A DNA stretch of 64,000 nt from Topomyia yanbarensis (GCF_030247195.1 NC_080672.1:365048271-365112270), one strand, 5' to 3'. Positions 1 to 11,057 are shown, counted from the stretch's first letter. Notes: generated by a model from the letters alone, not told the origin. Program-made: numbers and translations.

Positions 1-560
1 TGGGTTCATGTTGAGTTGCTCATAGTACTTAAATAGCGGCCACCGCATCATTCCGAAACCCGATCGGACCTCGAAAGACACATTGAACTCATGATGGGAC
101 GTTGATGATTCATATTTTTTGGAAATGTCTGAAATGCATATCGCTAGAGTTAAAATAGAATATAACTACTAGAGGGTAATGGCAGCGGCTAGCGGTGATT
201 AAATATTTTCTCGTTCTTACATATGATGGGCCCATTAGATTGACATTTGTTGCCCCTGACACACGCAGGTTAAAGTAATGAGTAACAATAGCAGCTACAA
301 AGCGATACAGTTTGGCAATTATATGCCAAATGTTCCAGGCTGCAACAATTCTAATTCGAGTCTATTGATCAAAAGCAGGCAAAAACCTCAAGCGGTGTGA
401 ATTTAGTAAACGGGGTAATTCTAAAAGATGCGACGAAATGTTGAATGATAAAAGGTCGAATATAGCAAATGATTGAAAATAACAAAGGTTCCAATGTTAC
501 TAAAGGTTTAATGAAACAAAAGTTTAAAATTTAAAAAAACAGAATAATGTATTCTCACCG
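1..560. other. AT-rich DNA without a recognisable gene
   Basis: No long open frame, terminal repeat or tandem array is visible in this stretch. It reads as unique-looking or old, eroded sequence. Confidence 0.5.
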
Positions 561-564
561 TTAT

Positions 565-728
565 GATGCGTCACCTCGCCTAGTTTGGTGAGGTGAGAGC
601 GAAAAAGCGATCACCGCAGTCACTTAGGTGACTATAGTCACCCAAGGTGACAGAAGTCACCTGGCAGAGCGATTCCAATAATCATTTTGAGTGACGACGG
701 TCACCGTAAGATGGGAAAAAGTGACTAA
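565..728. repeat. cluster of GTCAC/GTGAC inverted motifs
   Basis: About ten copies of GTCAC or its complement GTGAC lie within some 160 bp, several extended to GGTGAC or GTCACC and arranged as small palindromes such as GTCACTTAGGTGAC. The function is unknown. It could be the hairpin-rich end of an old transposon or a cluster of binding sites for a dimeric factor. Confidence 0.4.
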
Positions 729-1107
729 ATACACGAAAAAGAATTATCTATGTTTAATTCCACAAATTATTTCTTCACTTTTAATCAAGATAAAATTTTC
801 ATTTTAAATCAAGGAATTTATTAAACTAAAATGGATTTTTGGGTTGGATCAACCAAAATATCTATTACATTAATCTTACAGGTTTTGTTATCTGTGTTTT
901 TCGAAGATCAACCAAATTATTGTTTATTTCAAATAAATCAGTGATTGAAGTATAAACATGCGTCTGATTGATTCCAAAAGTCTTCCTGTATTAGTTCGAC
1001 AATCCTTGCTGGATTGAAACAAAGAGATAAAAGTTTGTTCTAACTAATAAGAACGTTGTTTACACGTGCGACAAACAATCGAATTCTGAAGCGATCGAAA
1101 GTAATTT

Positions 1108-1354
1108 GTTTTTGATGCGTTACATCGAAAACAAAATCCCAAAGAAAATATACTCTCCAGCGATTTGTTGGATTCAATAGCAACAAAGGTCAAGTTGGCA
1201 TTACTGCCGGATTCGTTGAGTCGTTCGAAGTCGATATCAAGCGAGCATTTGACCGAGGAACTAACTGAGCAAAAGCATCCCGCGGAAGTAATGGTCTTAC
1301 GCGAGTAGGCCGTCGCTATGCCGAAGGTTCTAAACATAACAAAATTCTTCAGTG
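1108..1354 (+). pseudogene. possible decayed exon, unidentified
   Basis: A plus-strand frame of about 82 codons is open apart from a single TAG (in VLRE-stop-AVAMPK, near position 1305) and runs into a good splice-donor context, AGTG followed by GTAAGT at 1355. Codon content looks protein-like (LLDSIATKVKLALLPDSLSR and ELTEQKHPAEVMVLR are readable). I do not recognise the family. A second plus-strand frame at 1648-1887 (79 codons, acidic, with NIPIVTTEVDANVPGEG) could belong to the same relic. It may equally be chance openness in eroded repeat DNA. Confidence 0.25.
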
Positions 1355-1887
1355 GTAAGTTACTTATCATTTAGTCTTGCGCAATGAGTTGAGAACAATT
1401 TATTCATTTGAAGGTACAACGAATGCTACGAAAAATCTGCTGTTGGATTTTTCGACGCGTCAAAGAATAGAACAGAGACGATCGCATCCATAGAGTCTTG
1501 CTTGCTTTCAACTTCATTTTATAGAATAACTCTGCAGAAGACACAGTTCTAGTAGTACGAGATATTCGTCAGGCTACAGCGACAGTGGCGATGTTTTTTC
1601 ACGCTTAAATAGTCCTTATAGATGCTACTGAAATTGGCCCAGAATAAGTGAATTCTGCAGATGAACAGGAGACACTCGATAGTGTCACGGAAAATATACC
1701 GATTGTTACTACTGAAGTTGATGCGAATGTACCAGGTGAAGGAGCGATGGTTGAAATTATATGCCCTGCAACAAATATAATTACATTTTGCAACAAAATT
1801 GGTGTTGACTCAACATTTCAAAACCATTATTTTGAACGTTTCTTATATTTAAAACAACGAAATGTACAATTTGAATTGATAAAATAG

Positions 1888-2160
1888 TTTTTTTTCATTT
1901 CAATGTTTGATATGTATTGATACAAATATTTGTATTGTTTAAAGCAACCAAACGGACTTATTGAAACAACAAATTTGTATTTTTGTTTCGATTGTTGTTA
2001 TGATGAGATCAATAAAACATTTTTTGATTCAACTTTTTTTCATGTTTGACCCAATAAATTATTCAGAGTTATTTCAACAATTGTTTTATTTAAATTAACA
2101 AACATTTTTTATTGAACACTGAACAATTTGATTAATTTGTTGCTTTAACCCTCATTTTAT
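1888..2160. other. AT-rich DNA with TTGTT/AACAA runs
   Basis: This segment is dominated by short T- and A-runs with recurring TTGTTT and AACAAA words. No gene is visible. It may be the eroded end of a repeat that also includes the similar sequence at about 760-1000. Confidence 0.35.
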
Positions 2161-2329
2161 TCGACTTTAATAATTATTTTTTTGCGTGTGCTCACCTAAA
2201 AAATGTAGGTGATTAGAACCAAAAAGTGTTGCGTTTACTTTCAGATTTTTTTTTTGAATTTTCGGGTAACATTTCCTTTTGGATAATGGCAGTTGGGAAG
2301 TTTCTGAATGACGTAAATTGAAGATAGGC

Positions 2330-2560
2330 GTTTTTTGAAATTCAAGAAGGCGGCTTATGGTTACAACCAAACACTTAAAACCACCGGTAATATAGGTGCC
2401 ATTTGAAAGGTAGTGTTTATTAGAAGGCAAAAAATGATGATTGGAGCCATTTAAAAATCCAAGATGGTGTATTCCGATTATCACAAAACACTGAAAACCA
2501 CCATCAGCATGGGTGTCATTTGCAAGGTAGTAATTAGTAGATGGCAAAAATTGATAATAG
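2330..2560 (-). repeat. 117-bp satellite, block 1 (minus sense)
   Basis: About two diverged units of the satellite that forms the large array at 6064-7477 are present here in the opposite orientation. Shared words are CCAAGATGG, CACAAAACACTGAAAACCACC and AAGGTAGTAATTAGTAGA. Read on the minus strand, the same protein-like frame (HIDGGFQCFVV, LGFQNG in related form) is partly open. Confidence 0.75.
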
Positions 2561-2616
2561 GGATCTTTAGGGGTGTGCGGGTTAAGGCATTTTCTGATGC
2601 ATATTAGTACCGTGAG

Positions 2617-3020
2617 TTAATATCTCAGTCCTTTTTCAATTTTAGGCCCAAAACTATTCAAAAAACATGTTTTAGTTTGTTTCCTTTTAAGACAATAACA
2701 CATCCAAACCCATGCGACTTGCACAGCTCTATAGGTTGCCTTATCAGATCTACCATAGTTTGCAGATGAAACTTGGGATGGCAGGCTGCTAGCGGATTGC
2801 AAAAGTACCAGATCATGCCGTGTGGGGTGCTGACCTGGTTGACAATGAGGCGAACGAAATATTTGCAGATACGTCATTTAGTAGAACAACTGTCAGTTTG
2901 TTGGTTGAATTTAATTTGGTTTTTTTAAATTTAAAAATCAGAAAAGAATAATTAAGGTTTAAGAATGATATGAGTGTACTCGTGAGGACACCCGCTATCA
3001 GTACATATGAAACACTGACA
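2617..3020. other. sequence between satellite blocks, no gene
   Basis: No open frame with protein-like character is visible. A minus-strand frame of 86 codons at 2617-2877 lacks any recognisable motif and is probably chance. Confidence 0.4.
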
Positions 3021-3029
3021 TAATTTTTC

Positions 3030-3530
3030 CAAATTAAAGATCCCTATTGGCGCCATTTTGAGTTCCATGATGGCGACTTCCGGTTACTACAAAATATTGA
3101 AAACCATCATCAATATGGGTGTCAATTAAAATGTAGTGTTTAGTAGAAGGCAAAAATTAATGATTGGTGCCATTCCGAAATCCAAGATGGCGACTTCCGG
3201 TTGCCACAAAACACTGAAAATCACCCAAAATGGTAGGTAGTTATTAGAAGAAGGCGAAAATTGATGATTGGTTCCATTTGGAAAACCAAGATGGCCGCTT
3301 TCGGTTATCACAAAACACCGTAAGCCACCATCAATATGGGTGTCATTGGAAAGGTAGTAATTAGTAGAAGGCGAAAATTGACGATTGGAGCCATTTGAAA
3401 TCCAAGATGGCGGCGTTCGGTTACCACAAAACATCAAAAACCATTATCAATATGGTTGTGATTTGAAAGGTATTGATTAGTAGAAGCCAAAAATCGACGA
3501 TTGGCGCCATTTTGAAATCTAAGACGATTG
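3030..3530 (-). repeat. 117-bp satellite, block 2 (minus sense)
   Basis: Four to five units of the same satellite as at 6064-7477, in minus orientation. CAAGATGGCGACTTCCGGTT recurs at about 3070 and 3187, with related copies near 3290 and 3405. Indels here break the translation frame, unlike in the plus-sense array. Confidence 0.8.
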
Positions 3531-4005
3531 ACTTGGTTTGTTTGATAGAGCCCATCAAACAAATTTTCATGCAAGAGGTGACAGAATGGGGTCAATGCAC
3601 TTAAAAAATCGGGGGTAGACTGAATCAGGCACAGACAATATCGGTGGCTGATAATATCGGATCTTCCCTATATTTCTAAGTACTTCGATAGTACCATTAA
3701 AAATAACTATGTTTCTAGAATCATCCATTTCGTAAACTAGCATTCGGTGAAATGGAAATCATCGTACTGACGCTCTTCCTTTTTTCAAATCATCTATCTA
3801 TTGCTTTTAACCCTTTCATTCCCAAAGTTTTTCTTGTGCATGTAGGGTTTCAAAACTATTTTTCCTTGAAAACAGTGATGTTAAGAAACACGAATTCTTT
3901 TTTCATAAAGATAGGAGCTTCCCTCGCAGCACTAGAAGCTGCTCAATTTCTACCTTCTAATGGTCAATACAATTCCCCTAGAATATTCGATTTGAAACAG
4001 ATTTT
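3531..4005. other. sequence without a clear gene
   Basis: The start contains a short piece (GATAGAGCCCATCAAAC) of the dispersed repeat seen at 27340-27440 and 63090-63200. A 103-codon frame at 3752-4063 runs into the neighbouring MITE and has no recognisable motif, so I do not call it a gene. Confidence 0.4.
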
Positions 4006-4009
4006 GCTT

Positions 4010-4595
4010 AGTGACCGCACCCCACAACCCATAACTCTGGAATCGGAAATCGGATCGAGATGAAATTTAATAGCCATTTAAGGGGATAAAACACCTTTCA
4101 TTTGAGACCAAGTTTGGTCGAATCTCCGAAAAACCAATGAGACTGTAACTCTAAATTTGGACACTTCCGCCGGGGCTTCCGGAACCGACGATGGTGGCCA
4201 ATGTGACCAAAGAGACTTTGAATGGCTGTTAGTGACCTAGTACTACAAATCTAAGTAGATGTGGCACCAGTTTGAAAAAGTTTTCACCTTTATACATTCA
4301 TTACAGAATTTTTTAAAATCAACATTTTCTGCGTGATCGTACTCTTCACTCTGTAACTCCGGAACCGGAAGTCAGATCCATTATAAATTCAATAGCAGCC
4401 TACAGGATGCACGTTTCATTTGAGACTAAGTTTATGAAAATCGGTTCAGCCATCTCTGAGAAAAGTGAGTGAGATTGTGGTCACATACGCACAGAGAATT
4501 GACGGACTGAATCGAATGGTATATGTCACTCGAGCCTCCGGGTCTCCGTTGAAAAGACGGTTTTCAGAGCAGTTTTTCTATTGAGAAAGGCAAAA
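4010..4595 (-). mobile_element. GCCTTTCTC-type MITE, modular, minus orientation
   Basis: Matches the family member at 53669-54650 in reverse. Shared words include CTTTCATTTGAGACCAAGTT, AATCGGTTCAGCCATCTCTG and ATTGACGGACTGAATCGAAT. The element ends with TTTTTCTATTGAGAAAGGC at about 4570-4590. It contains at least two copies of the internal module (the CTTTCATTTGAGAC core plus the CCGGAAGT region). It is non-coding and presumably moved by a transposase in trans. The outer left boundary is not sharp. Confidence 0.7.
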
Positions 4596-4599
4596 CGTA

Positions 4600-5290
4600 A
4601 ATCGTACGAACAAGTTATAGCAAATAGTGATACATTTAACACTTTTATAATGAGTGGCTCATGTCCCTTCAGATTTGACCGCACTTACCGCTTGATGACG
4701 TCCCAGTTTGATATTTCTTTTGAGTGGTTTGAGAAAACTGAGAAAACGAAAATCGTCAACGCAGGCCTGGATACGGTTAAAGAAATATAAACAAATTTTG
4801 GTAGCCTCGCATCGTTTTCCGGAGCAGTTGGATATGTAAGGATATTTATTATTTTAAATCTAGTCCTGTAATTTAATTCTATTAATCGAATCGTATATTT
4901 AAAGCATTGTCATCAATACCCCCAGGGTTGCAAAATTGATTCGGTTCTGTGACTCCGAATCTAAAGAATATGGCGTGCGACATCGAAGAATTTATTCCGT
5001 GCATTTTAGGTCGTCTTGTTTCAAACACCTATTAAATCTATCTAAAGGGAAAATGTTGCAAAATTACACAAACTAAAAATTAAAAATCTGACGCGTTTCG
5101 TTTTGCAGATGATGATCGAGTTGCACTTTTTGTTGCCAACGAACGGAAAACAAATAAATAATTGAAGAAATTTTTCTCCTCAAAATATTTGGTAAGTAAA
5201 TAAGAACAGTTTTGCATGTAATATAAGTTGTTATCGTGGGCGTGGAAACGACATTTATTCACTATTACTTGTGGATACACTGGAAGATAA
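4600..5290. other. no recognisable gene
   Basis: AT-rich sequence. A frame at 4581-4790 starts inside the end of the preceding MITE and is not convincing. CAGGGTTGCAAAATTG at about 4922 resembles a hAT terminal repeat, but no partner end was found. Confidence 0.4.
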
Positions 5291-5292
5291 AC

Positions 5293-5429
5293 TAATGGCG
5301 TTTTCGTTTTTGACTCTGCACTACACCAGTGTAGTCGGTGCTACACTCATTCAAACCTGAGTGTAATCAGTCTATCTCTTTTTTTGCACTACACCTGTGT
5401 AGCACCAAGAACAAACGAAAGCGCCATAA
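5293..5429. mobile_element. small foldback MITE (ATGGCG ends)
   Basis: The two ends are inverted: TAATGGCGTTTTCGTTTTTG on the left against TTATGGCGCTTTCGTTTGTT read from the right. The inner arms also pair through GCACTACACCAGTGTAG and GCACTACACCTGTGTAG. The length is about 137 bp. A target duplication could not be assigned with confidence. Confidence 0.6.
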
Positions 5430-6060
5430 GACTAATTTAATTTCTACCACTTTTTATAGATTATTTCTGCTGCCTCTGCACTCCTTGCTGTCGTTCGATT
5501 CCGTTCACGTGGCTTCGACGTGCTGCCTCGAGGATCGGCAACTCGTTGGTAGCGAGCCGCGTGGCTTGTTTCGATATTCCACCTGTTGCTATGGGCCTTG
5601 GTTGCCTCTAGATGACCTCGCATCTGCGTGGTGACTTTAGGTATGGTTAAGATGATCGGTTGTGGTATAACGTATATATAATAACATTTTTTTTCAGGAA
5701 ACTATTCAGTCATGTCAAACTGAGGCTTCCAATAGTCAACACCGGTGAAACAACGTCATCTCGGTTATTGACTTCAGATACATCGAGCAATACGGAACAT
5801 TTGAACAAGACTGTAGCTTACCCGAGCTCCGAGCCACTACAATTCCATTTGACTTCAGTCATACCGGCTGGAATATAATATAGAATTCTGGCTGTCTAAG
5901 AGACAAGTATTTTAATTGTGCATTCATTTTTGTTTTGTTTTTTGTTGATGATTAATTCATTTCAAATATATTTGTAGTTGGAACTGTGGCCACATTTGCA
6001 ATTATGGTGCCACTGACATATGAGCAAGCGTATGGGGGATAGACCACTAGTGAATAATTG
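5430..6060. other. sequence with weak exon-like pieces, unassigned
   Basis: The stretch at 5460-5640 is richer in G and C than its surroundings. A splice-acceptor-like TTTTTTTTCAG at about 5687-5697 precedes a frame that stays open to 5878 and encodes Ser/Thr-rich residues. No family is recognised. It could be a decayed host exon. Confidence 0.25.
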
Positions 6061-6063
6061 TTC

Positions 6064-7477
6064 TTAAACCTGAGGGGTAACCACCCATATTGATGGTGGT
6101 TTTAAGTGTTTTGTTACCAGCCACCATCTTGGATTTCAAAATGGCGCCAATCATCAATTTTCACTTTCTACTAATTACTACCTTTCAAATGACCCTCATA
6201 TTGATGGTGGTTTTCAGTGTTTTGTGGTAACCGGAAGGCGCCATTTTGGATTTCAAAATGGCACCAATCATCGATTTTTATCTTCTACTAATTACTACCT
6301 TTCAAATGACACCCATATTGATGGTGATTTTTAGTGTTTTGTGGTAACCGGAAACCGCCATCTTGGATTTCAAAATGGCACCAATCAAAAATCTTTGCCT
6401 CCTACTAATTACTAACTTTCAAACGACACCCATATTGATGACGGTTTTCAGTGTTTTGTGGTAACCGGAAACCGCCATCTTGGATTTCAAAATGGCACCA
6501 ATCATCAATTTTTGCCTTCTACTAATTACTAACTTTCAAATGACACCCATATTGATGGTGGTTTTAAGTGTTTTGTGGTAACGGGAAGCCGCCATCTTGG
6601 ATTTCAAAATGGCGCCAATCATCAATTTTCGCCTTCTACTAATTACTACCTTTCAAACGACACCCATATTGATGGTGATTTTCAGTGTTTTATGGTAACC
6701 GGAAGCCGCCATCTTGGATTTCAAAATGGCGTCAATCATCAATTTTCGCCTTCTAACAATTACTACCTTTCAAATGACCATCATATTGATGGTGGTTTTC
6801 AGTGTTTTGTGGTAACCGGAAGCCGCCGTCTTGGATTTCAAAATGGCACCAATCATCGATTTTTATCTTCTACTAATTACTACCTTTCAAATGACACCCA
6901 TATTGATGGTGGTTTTAAGTGTTTTGTGGTAACGGGAAGCCACCATCTTGGATTTCCAAATGGCGCCAATCATCAATTTTCGCCTTCTACTAATTACTAC
7001 CTTTCAAACGACACCCATATTGATGGTGATTTTCAGTGTTTTATGGTAACCGGAAGCCATCATCAATTTTCGTCTTCTAACAATTACTACCTTTCAAATG
7101 ACCCCCATATTGATGGTGGTTTTCAGTGTTTTGTGGTAACCGGAAGCCGCCATTTTGGATTTCATAATGGCACCAATCATCAATGTTTGCCTTCAACTAA
7201 TCAATACCTTTCAAATGACACCAATATTTATGGTAGTTTCAAGTGTTTTGTGATAACCGGAAACCGCCATTTTGGATTTCAAAATGGCACCAATCATCAA
7301 TTTTCGCCTTCAACTAATCAATACCTTTCAAATGACACCCATATTTATGGTAGTTTCAAGTGTTTTGTGGTAACCGAAAGCCGCCATCTTGAATTTCAAA
7401 ATGGCGCCAATCATCAATTTACAGCTTCTACGAATGGCTACTTTTCAAATGATACCCATATTGATGGTTGTTCTTAG
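6064..7477 (+). repeat. 117-bp satellite, 13-unit array with open 39-codon frame
   Basis: The marker CATATTGATGG and its variants recur at 6086, 6197, 6314, 6431, 6548, 6665, 6782, 6899, 7016, 7106, 7223, 7340 and 7457. The period is 117 bp, with one 111-bp and one 90-bp step. All steps are multiples of three, so one plus-strand frame encodes a 39-residue repeat (core THIDGGFQCFVVTGSRHLGF). That frame is open for 300 codons from 6575 to 7477, and carries three stops (one TAG, two TAA) in units 3 to 5. No start context, signal peptide or known domain is visible, so I annotate it as a satellite, not a gene. Confidence 0.9.
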
Positions 7478-7514
7478 TGCGAATGCCAAGCATCCATATA
7501 ATATATATTGGAAG

Positions 7515-7800
7515 CCTATATTTTGGGTTATCCGAACGTTACAGAAATTTTGGGTTTTCCGCTCGTTATAAATTTTGGGTTATGCGCTCAGTACTCAAAC
7601 TTTGGGTTATCCGCTCTTTACTCAAATTTTGGGTTATCCGCTCAGTACTCAAATTTTTGGTTATCCGCTAAGTACTCAAATTTTGGGTTATCCGCTCAGT
7701 ACTCAAATGTTGGGTTATCCGCGCGTTACTCAAATGTTTGGTTATCCGCTCGTTACTCAAATTTTGGATTATTTCATCGTTACTTAAACTTTGGGTTACC
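7515..7800 (+). repeat. 27-bp minisatellite, about 11 units
   Basis: Tandem copies of a unit centred on TTTTGGGTTATCCGCTCAGT, mostly exactly 27 bp, begin directly after the 117-bp array. Because the unit is nine codons long and lacks stops, all three plus-strand frames stay open, giving artificial repeat peptides such as QILGYPLST and NFGLSAQYS. No gene is implied. Confidence 0.9.
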
Positions 7801-7955
7801 CGCTCTGTACCCAACGCTTGGGTTATCTGTAACCCAAACTTTGGGTAGTCCTCACACTACCCAAAATTTAAGTTCAAAGCTTGTTACCCAAAAGTGAGGA
7901 GATGCACTTTAGTCCATTTTGGGTAGGATTCTACCCAAAATTAGGTAACGGCCGG
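7801..7955. repeat. degenerate TACCCAAA/TTTGGGTA inverted words
   Basis: Short complementary words (CCCAAACTTTGGG, TACCCAAAATT, TTTTGGGTAGGATTCTACCC) recur and can form small hairpins. They look related to the preceding minisatellite unit in both orientations. Confidence 0.5.
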
Positions 7956-8397
7956 TAAGCGTGTATAGCAACGAACACCCTAATAAGTCCAGCCGGAAAA
8001 TGAGCCGGAATTCTGGTTGATGACCGGTTAGTTTTCAATCTCCAGGGACTGTTACTTACTGTTTGTTACTGGTGTCGGAATACTTACCAGAACCAACCAT
8101 AATGCCGGCGTATTTTCCAGCTGAACTTTACTGGAATGGTTTGCAAAAAAGAGATTACAACCTCTAGAGAGAATGTTGCTGAAGTTGCGTTGCAAACACT
8201 GGTCGAAACCTCACCTGATCTAATTAGTTTGACAGTAATTTTTGAGGATACAAGGAAATCAGATATACCGCAGCGATGCAGATTTTCCAACCAGTGAATG
8301 CATAAATAAATGGCGCCTTGAGGTTATCTCTATTTGATAACTACGGTGACGGATGATTTTAATTCTGCATTTTGCTACTGCATAGAAGTTTTTCACA
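7956..8397. other. no recognisable gene
   Basis: Mixed-composition sequence without an open frame, terminal repeat or array that I can support. Confidence 0.4.
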
Positions 8398-8405
8398 AAA
8401 CTAGG

Positions 8406-8691
8406 CAGAGATGGCGGATGACCTAGGTAGTATGGGTAGTACTACCCACTCGAATATATCTGAGAGCGTAATTACCCACTTGAAATTTTTAGAACGAACC
8501 CAAAATTTGAAATCAGACGAGCAAGTGCCTCGCACGAACAATACTCCCGTCTGAAATCCTCGATGTACCGAGATGTCATGTGCTACAAACGCACCGCGGG
8601 TAATTTTATCAGATTGTTATGCTACTATGAGTATTGCAAAAATGCGGTATTTATCTAATCCCACCACGTTTTTAGCCTAACACCGGCCCTG
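8406..8691. mobile_element. hAT-type MITE, family copy 1 (286 bp)
   Basis: Ends are CAGAGATGGCGG (left) and, read inward from the right, CAGGGCCGGTGTTAGGC. It is flanked by the near-perfect 8-bp duplication AAACTAGG (8398-8405) and AAACTAGT (8692-8699). The interior TAGTATGGGTAGTACTACCC is shared with the copy at 32504-32807. 8-bp duplications and CAGxG-type ends are typical of the hAT superfamily. It is non-coding. Confidence 0.8.
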
Positions 8692-8699
8692 AAACTAGT

Positions 8700-9285
8700 T
8701 CACGCCAAATATCATATGGTGTTACACTCAAATGTTTAGTAAGATCATTGCGGTTGTGTACCAAATATGTTTAGTTTTATCTTACAAATCTAGTTCATAA
8801 TTTGAAAAAACACTGTTTCGACCAAAAGAGCTGAATATTGAACGATGTTCATGATATCAAGAGGTTAGTCACGATTTTCGCAATTACTATGTACATTGTC
8901 GTTATATTAGTTGATGAGTTTTCTATATGATTTTTCGGGCATAATAATGTCATTCACATTTATAAATTGAGGAGCTTAGTCACAAATTTAATATTCATTT
9001 TGCGTTGTATATTATATGTACAATTTATAGTTATTATATACTTATAATTATAATATTCCAAAATTTTGTGAAATTGTTCACGAAATTTTTTCCAGATTTT
9101 CCATTTTCCATGCAGAGTTGCATGAAAGTGCAAATGGTTAGAGATATCTTTTTTTTTTGGCAGCACTGCTTTTTGGTGATTGACGCATAGTGTTTTGTGC
9201 TTATCATAATCGTTAAATTTTTGAGTGTTTTCCGTACAGTTTATCCGCGATATATATTTTAAAACGTTCATCAGTTTGTTTGTCA
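8700..9285. other. AT-rich DNA, no gene
   Basis: Very AT-rich sequence with long T and A runs. Overlapping frames on both strands (8960-9286) are low-complexity and unconvincing. The 5-prime boundary of the following LINE probably lies near the right edge. Confidence 0.4.
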
Positions 9286-10118
9286 CCTGGTTGAGTCAGG
9301 GGACGGTGCGCTGATGTGTTTTAATCGCTATTTTGTGCATTAAATTATTGGCCTTTTGGTACAACCATTATTGGCTTCGAAGACGCAGTAGTGTGTACCA
9401 GTGCATTGTACCGATCAGCTGTGTAAATTTATCTTGTCTTCACTTGTGTAATAGGTTACAGCGGCACAGCCGGTGTTTTGTGGTGGCGCTCGATCGGCCG
9501 GTGCAAAAATTTTTTTTTCTTTCGGCTCGAGTATCTGTGTGTGGTTCCCGTCATCTGGTTGAAGAGATCTTGCCGCATGCAACTATCTAACCATAGCTCG
9601 TGTGTATATTGAGAGGTTTCTGGATCGGCTTGGGGGAGCTTAACAAGTATTCTGTACGTCAGGAGTGGTTTTGACGTTGGCTAGGACAATTTTCGCTGCG
9701 TACCGCTGTTACCAAACGGTTTGTATGTATGTTGGAATAGTCTTCGGTCGACTCAAACTTTTTTGACGTAGCTGTGATAAGTGCAGCAAGCACCCGGTGG
9801 TCAGCTGCCGTCGCAATTGGTTGTGTGGTGTGACCCCATAAGTGAAACTCTTTACGCCCATCCATTTAATAAATGCATTTCTGATTGGTACAAGGTAGGT
9901 ATACGTGTTCCGTGATTGCTTGATTCAATAAAATAACTGATTCGCATCCTGCCTATGACTCATTCAGAAATAGATACTGTTGAGGTTTTAAAATTATTTA
10001 CGTTTCTTTTTGCCCTTTTAATTGTTGTTTTGCTTATTTTTTAATTATTTGACGTTTTTGCGTGTGCTTTTTATTGCCTGCCTACGATGGATAACGACGA
10101 TGTTATAGCAAACTTGTT

Positions 10119-11057
10119 ATGTGTTTATATTGTTTTAAAAGTGCGCATTATAAATGCCGTAATATTGTTGGCAATGCCGTTCGTCGTGTAAAGGAAAATA
10201 TGTACTTTTGCACACCTAGCTGCTCTGACATATATAAACAAATAGTTGACATGCAAAATAATAAAAGTGACATTGTTTCCGCACTAGGTTCTGAATTGAA
10301 GAAAGCTGTTTCAAATGCAGTGGCTTCTGAGATGAAAAATTTACGGGAGGAGTTTAAGTTGATAACTTCGGCTATTGAAACCTCGCAGGATTTTCTTTCT
10401 TCAAAGTTTGATGCAATTGTAGCAGACTTTGGAAATCTGAGATCCGAAAACGAGGTCATAAAACATGAGATCAAATGCTTAAAAAAATCACAGTCTTGCC
10501 TTTCCACCAATGTGAACAAACTAGAAATGGATTTGGACAAAGCCATAAAGGGAAAAGTTTCTGAGAATGCGATCATTTTGGGAGTCCCCTTCCTTACCAA
10601 TGAAGACTCTGTCGGTATAGTAATTAAAATTGATATTTGCATTGGTTTGCCTTTAGACCGTGATGCCGTCTTGTCTGCTTCAAGGTTGTCGCCAGGAAAT
10701 AAAGTAACCAATAGCCTGGTTCCTATTAGGGTAATTTTAAAAGACGAAGCACCCAAGGAAAAGGTGTTCGCAGCAAAGAAAGAGTTTGGAAGGCTGTTAT
10801 CTACAACAATCGATAAATCTTTAGTGATTAATGGTAAACCTACATATGTTGCGATAAGAGATGAGTTGACGCCGCTTTGGTTAGAACTTTTAAATGAGAT
10901 GCGCGAGTGTCAGGAAAAACTTAATATTAAATATGTGTGGTCAGGTAGAGGGGGTGTTGTTCTTGTTAAAAAAGATGAGAGATGTGCATTCATCGAAATT
11001 ACTATGATATCCATTGCCTATACCGACCCCCATCTTATGATCTCGGGGATTTTCTAG
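10119..11057 (+). CDS. LINE ORF1 protein, PHD-like zinc finger plus coiled coil
   Basis: The ORF encodes 312 residues. Residues 2-40 carry a Cys/His cluster (CLYC, then H11 and C14, then FC and C near 31-35) resembling the PHD-type finger at the N terminus of CR1-group ORF1 proteins. Residues about 45-150 look coiled-coil (many K, E, L), and 150-290 form the esterase-free C-terminal region ending in YVWSGRGGVVLVKKDE. An upstream ATG at 10087 (MDNDDV) is one frame off: one extra base near 10113-10121 appears to have separated it from CLYC, so the original start was probably 10087. The last residues after KKDERCAF lie past the deletion junction and are not original. ORF1 proteins bind element RNA and act in ribonucleoprotein formation. 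Confidence 0.7.
   Translation: MCLYCFKSAHYKCRNIVGNAVRRVKENMYFCTPSCSDIYKQIVDMQNNKSDIVSALGSELKKAVSNAVASEMKNLREEFKLITSAIETSQDFLSSKFDAIVADFGNLRSENEVIKHEIKCLKKSQSCLSTNVNKLEMDLDKAIKGKVSENAIILGVPFLTNEDSVGIVIKIDICIGLPLDRDAVLSASRLSPGNKVTNSLVPIRVILKDEAPKEKVFAAKKEFGRLLSTTIDKSLVINGKPTYVAIRDELTPLWLELLNEMRECQEKLNIKYVWSGRGGVVLVKKDERCAFIEITMISIAYTDPHLMISGIF

Noticed and set aside
6575..7477. 300-codon open frame as a repeat-protein gene
   Set aside because: It lies wholly inside the 117-bp satellite, its openness follows from the codon-multiple unit, stops occur in neighbouring units of the same frame, and no start or expression signal is visible.
6064..7800. CRISPR-like array
   Set aside because: Units are contiguous and diverged along their whole length, with no repeat-spacer alternation, and the context is animal transposon DNA.
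7468..7897. Three overlapping plus-strand frames as small genes
   Set aside because: They are translations of the 27-bp minisatellite in all three phases.
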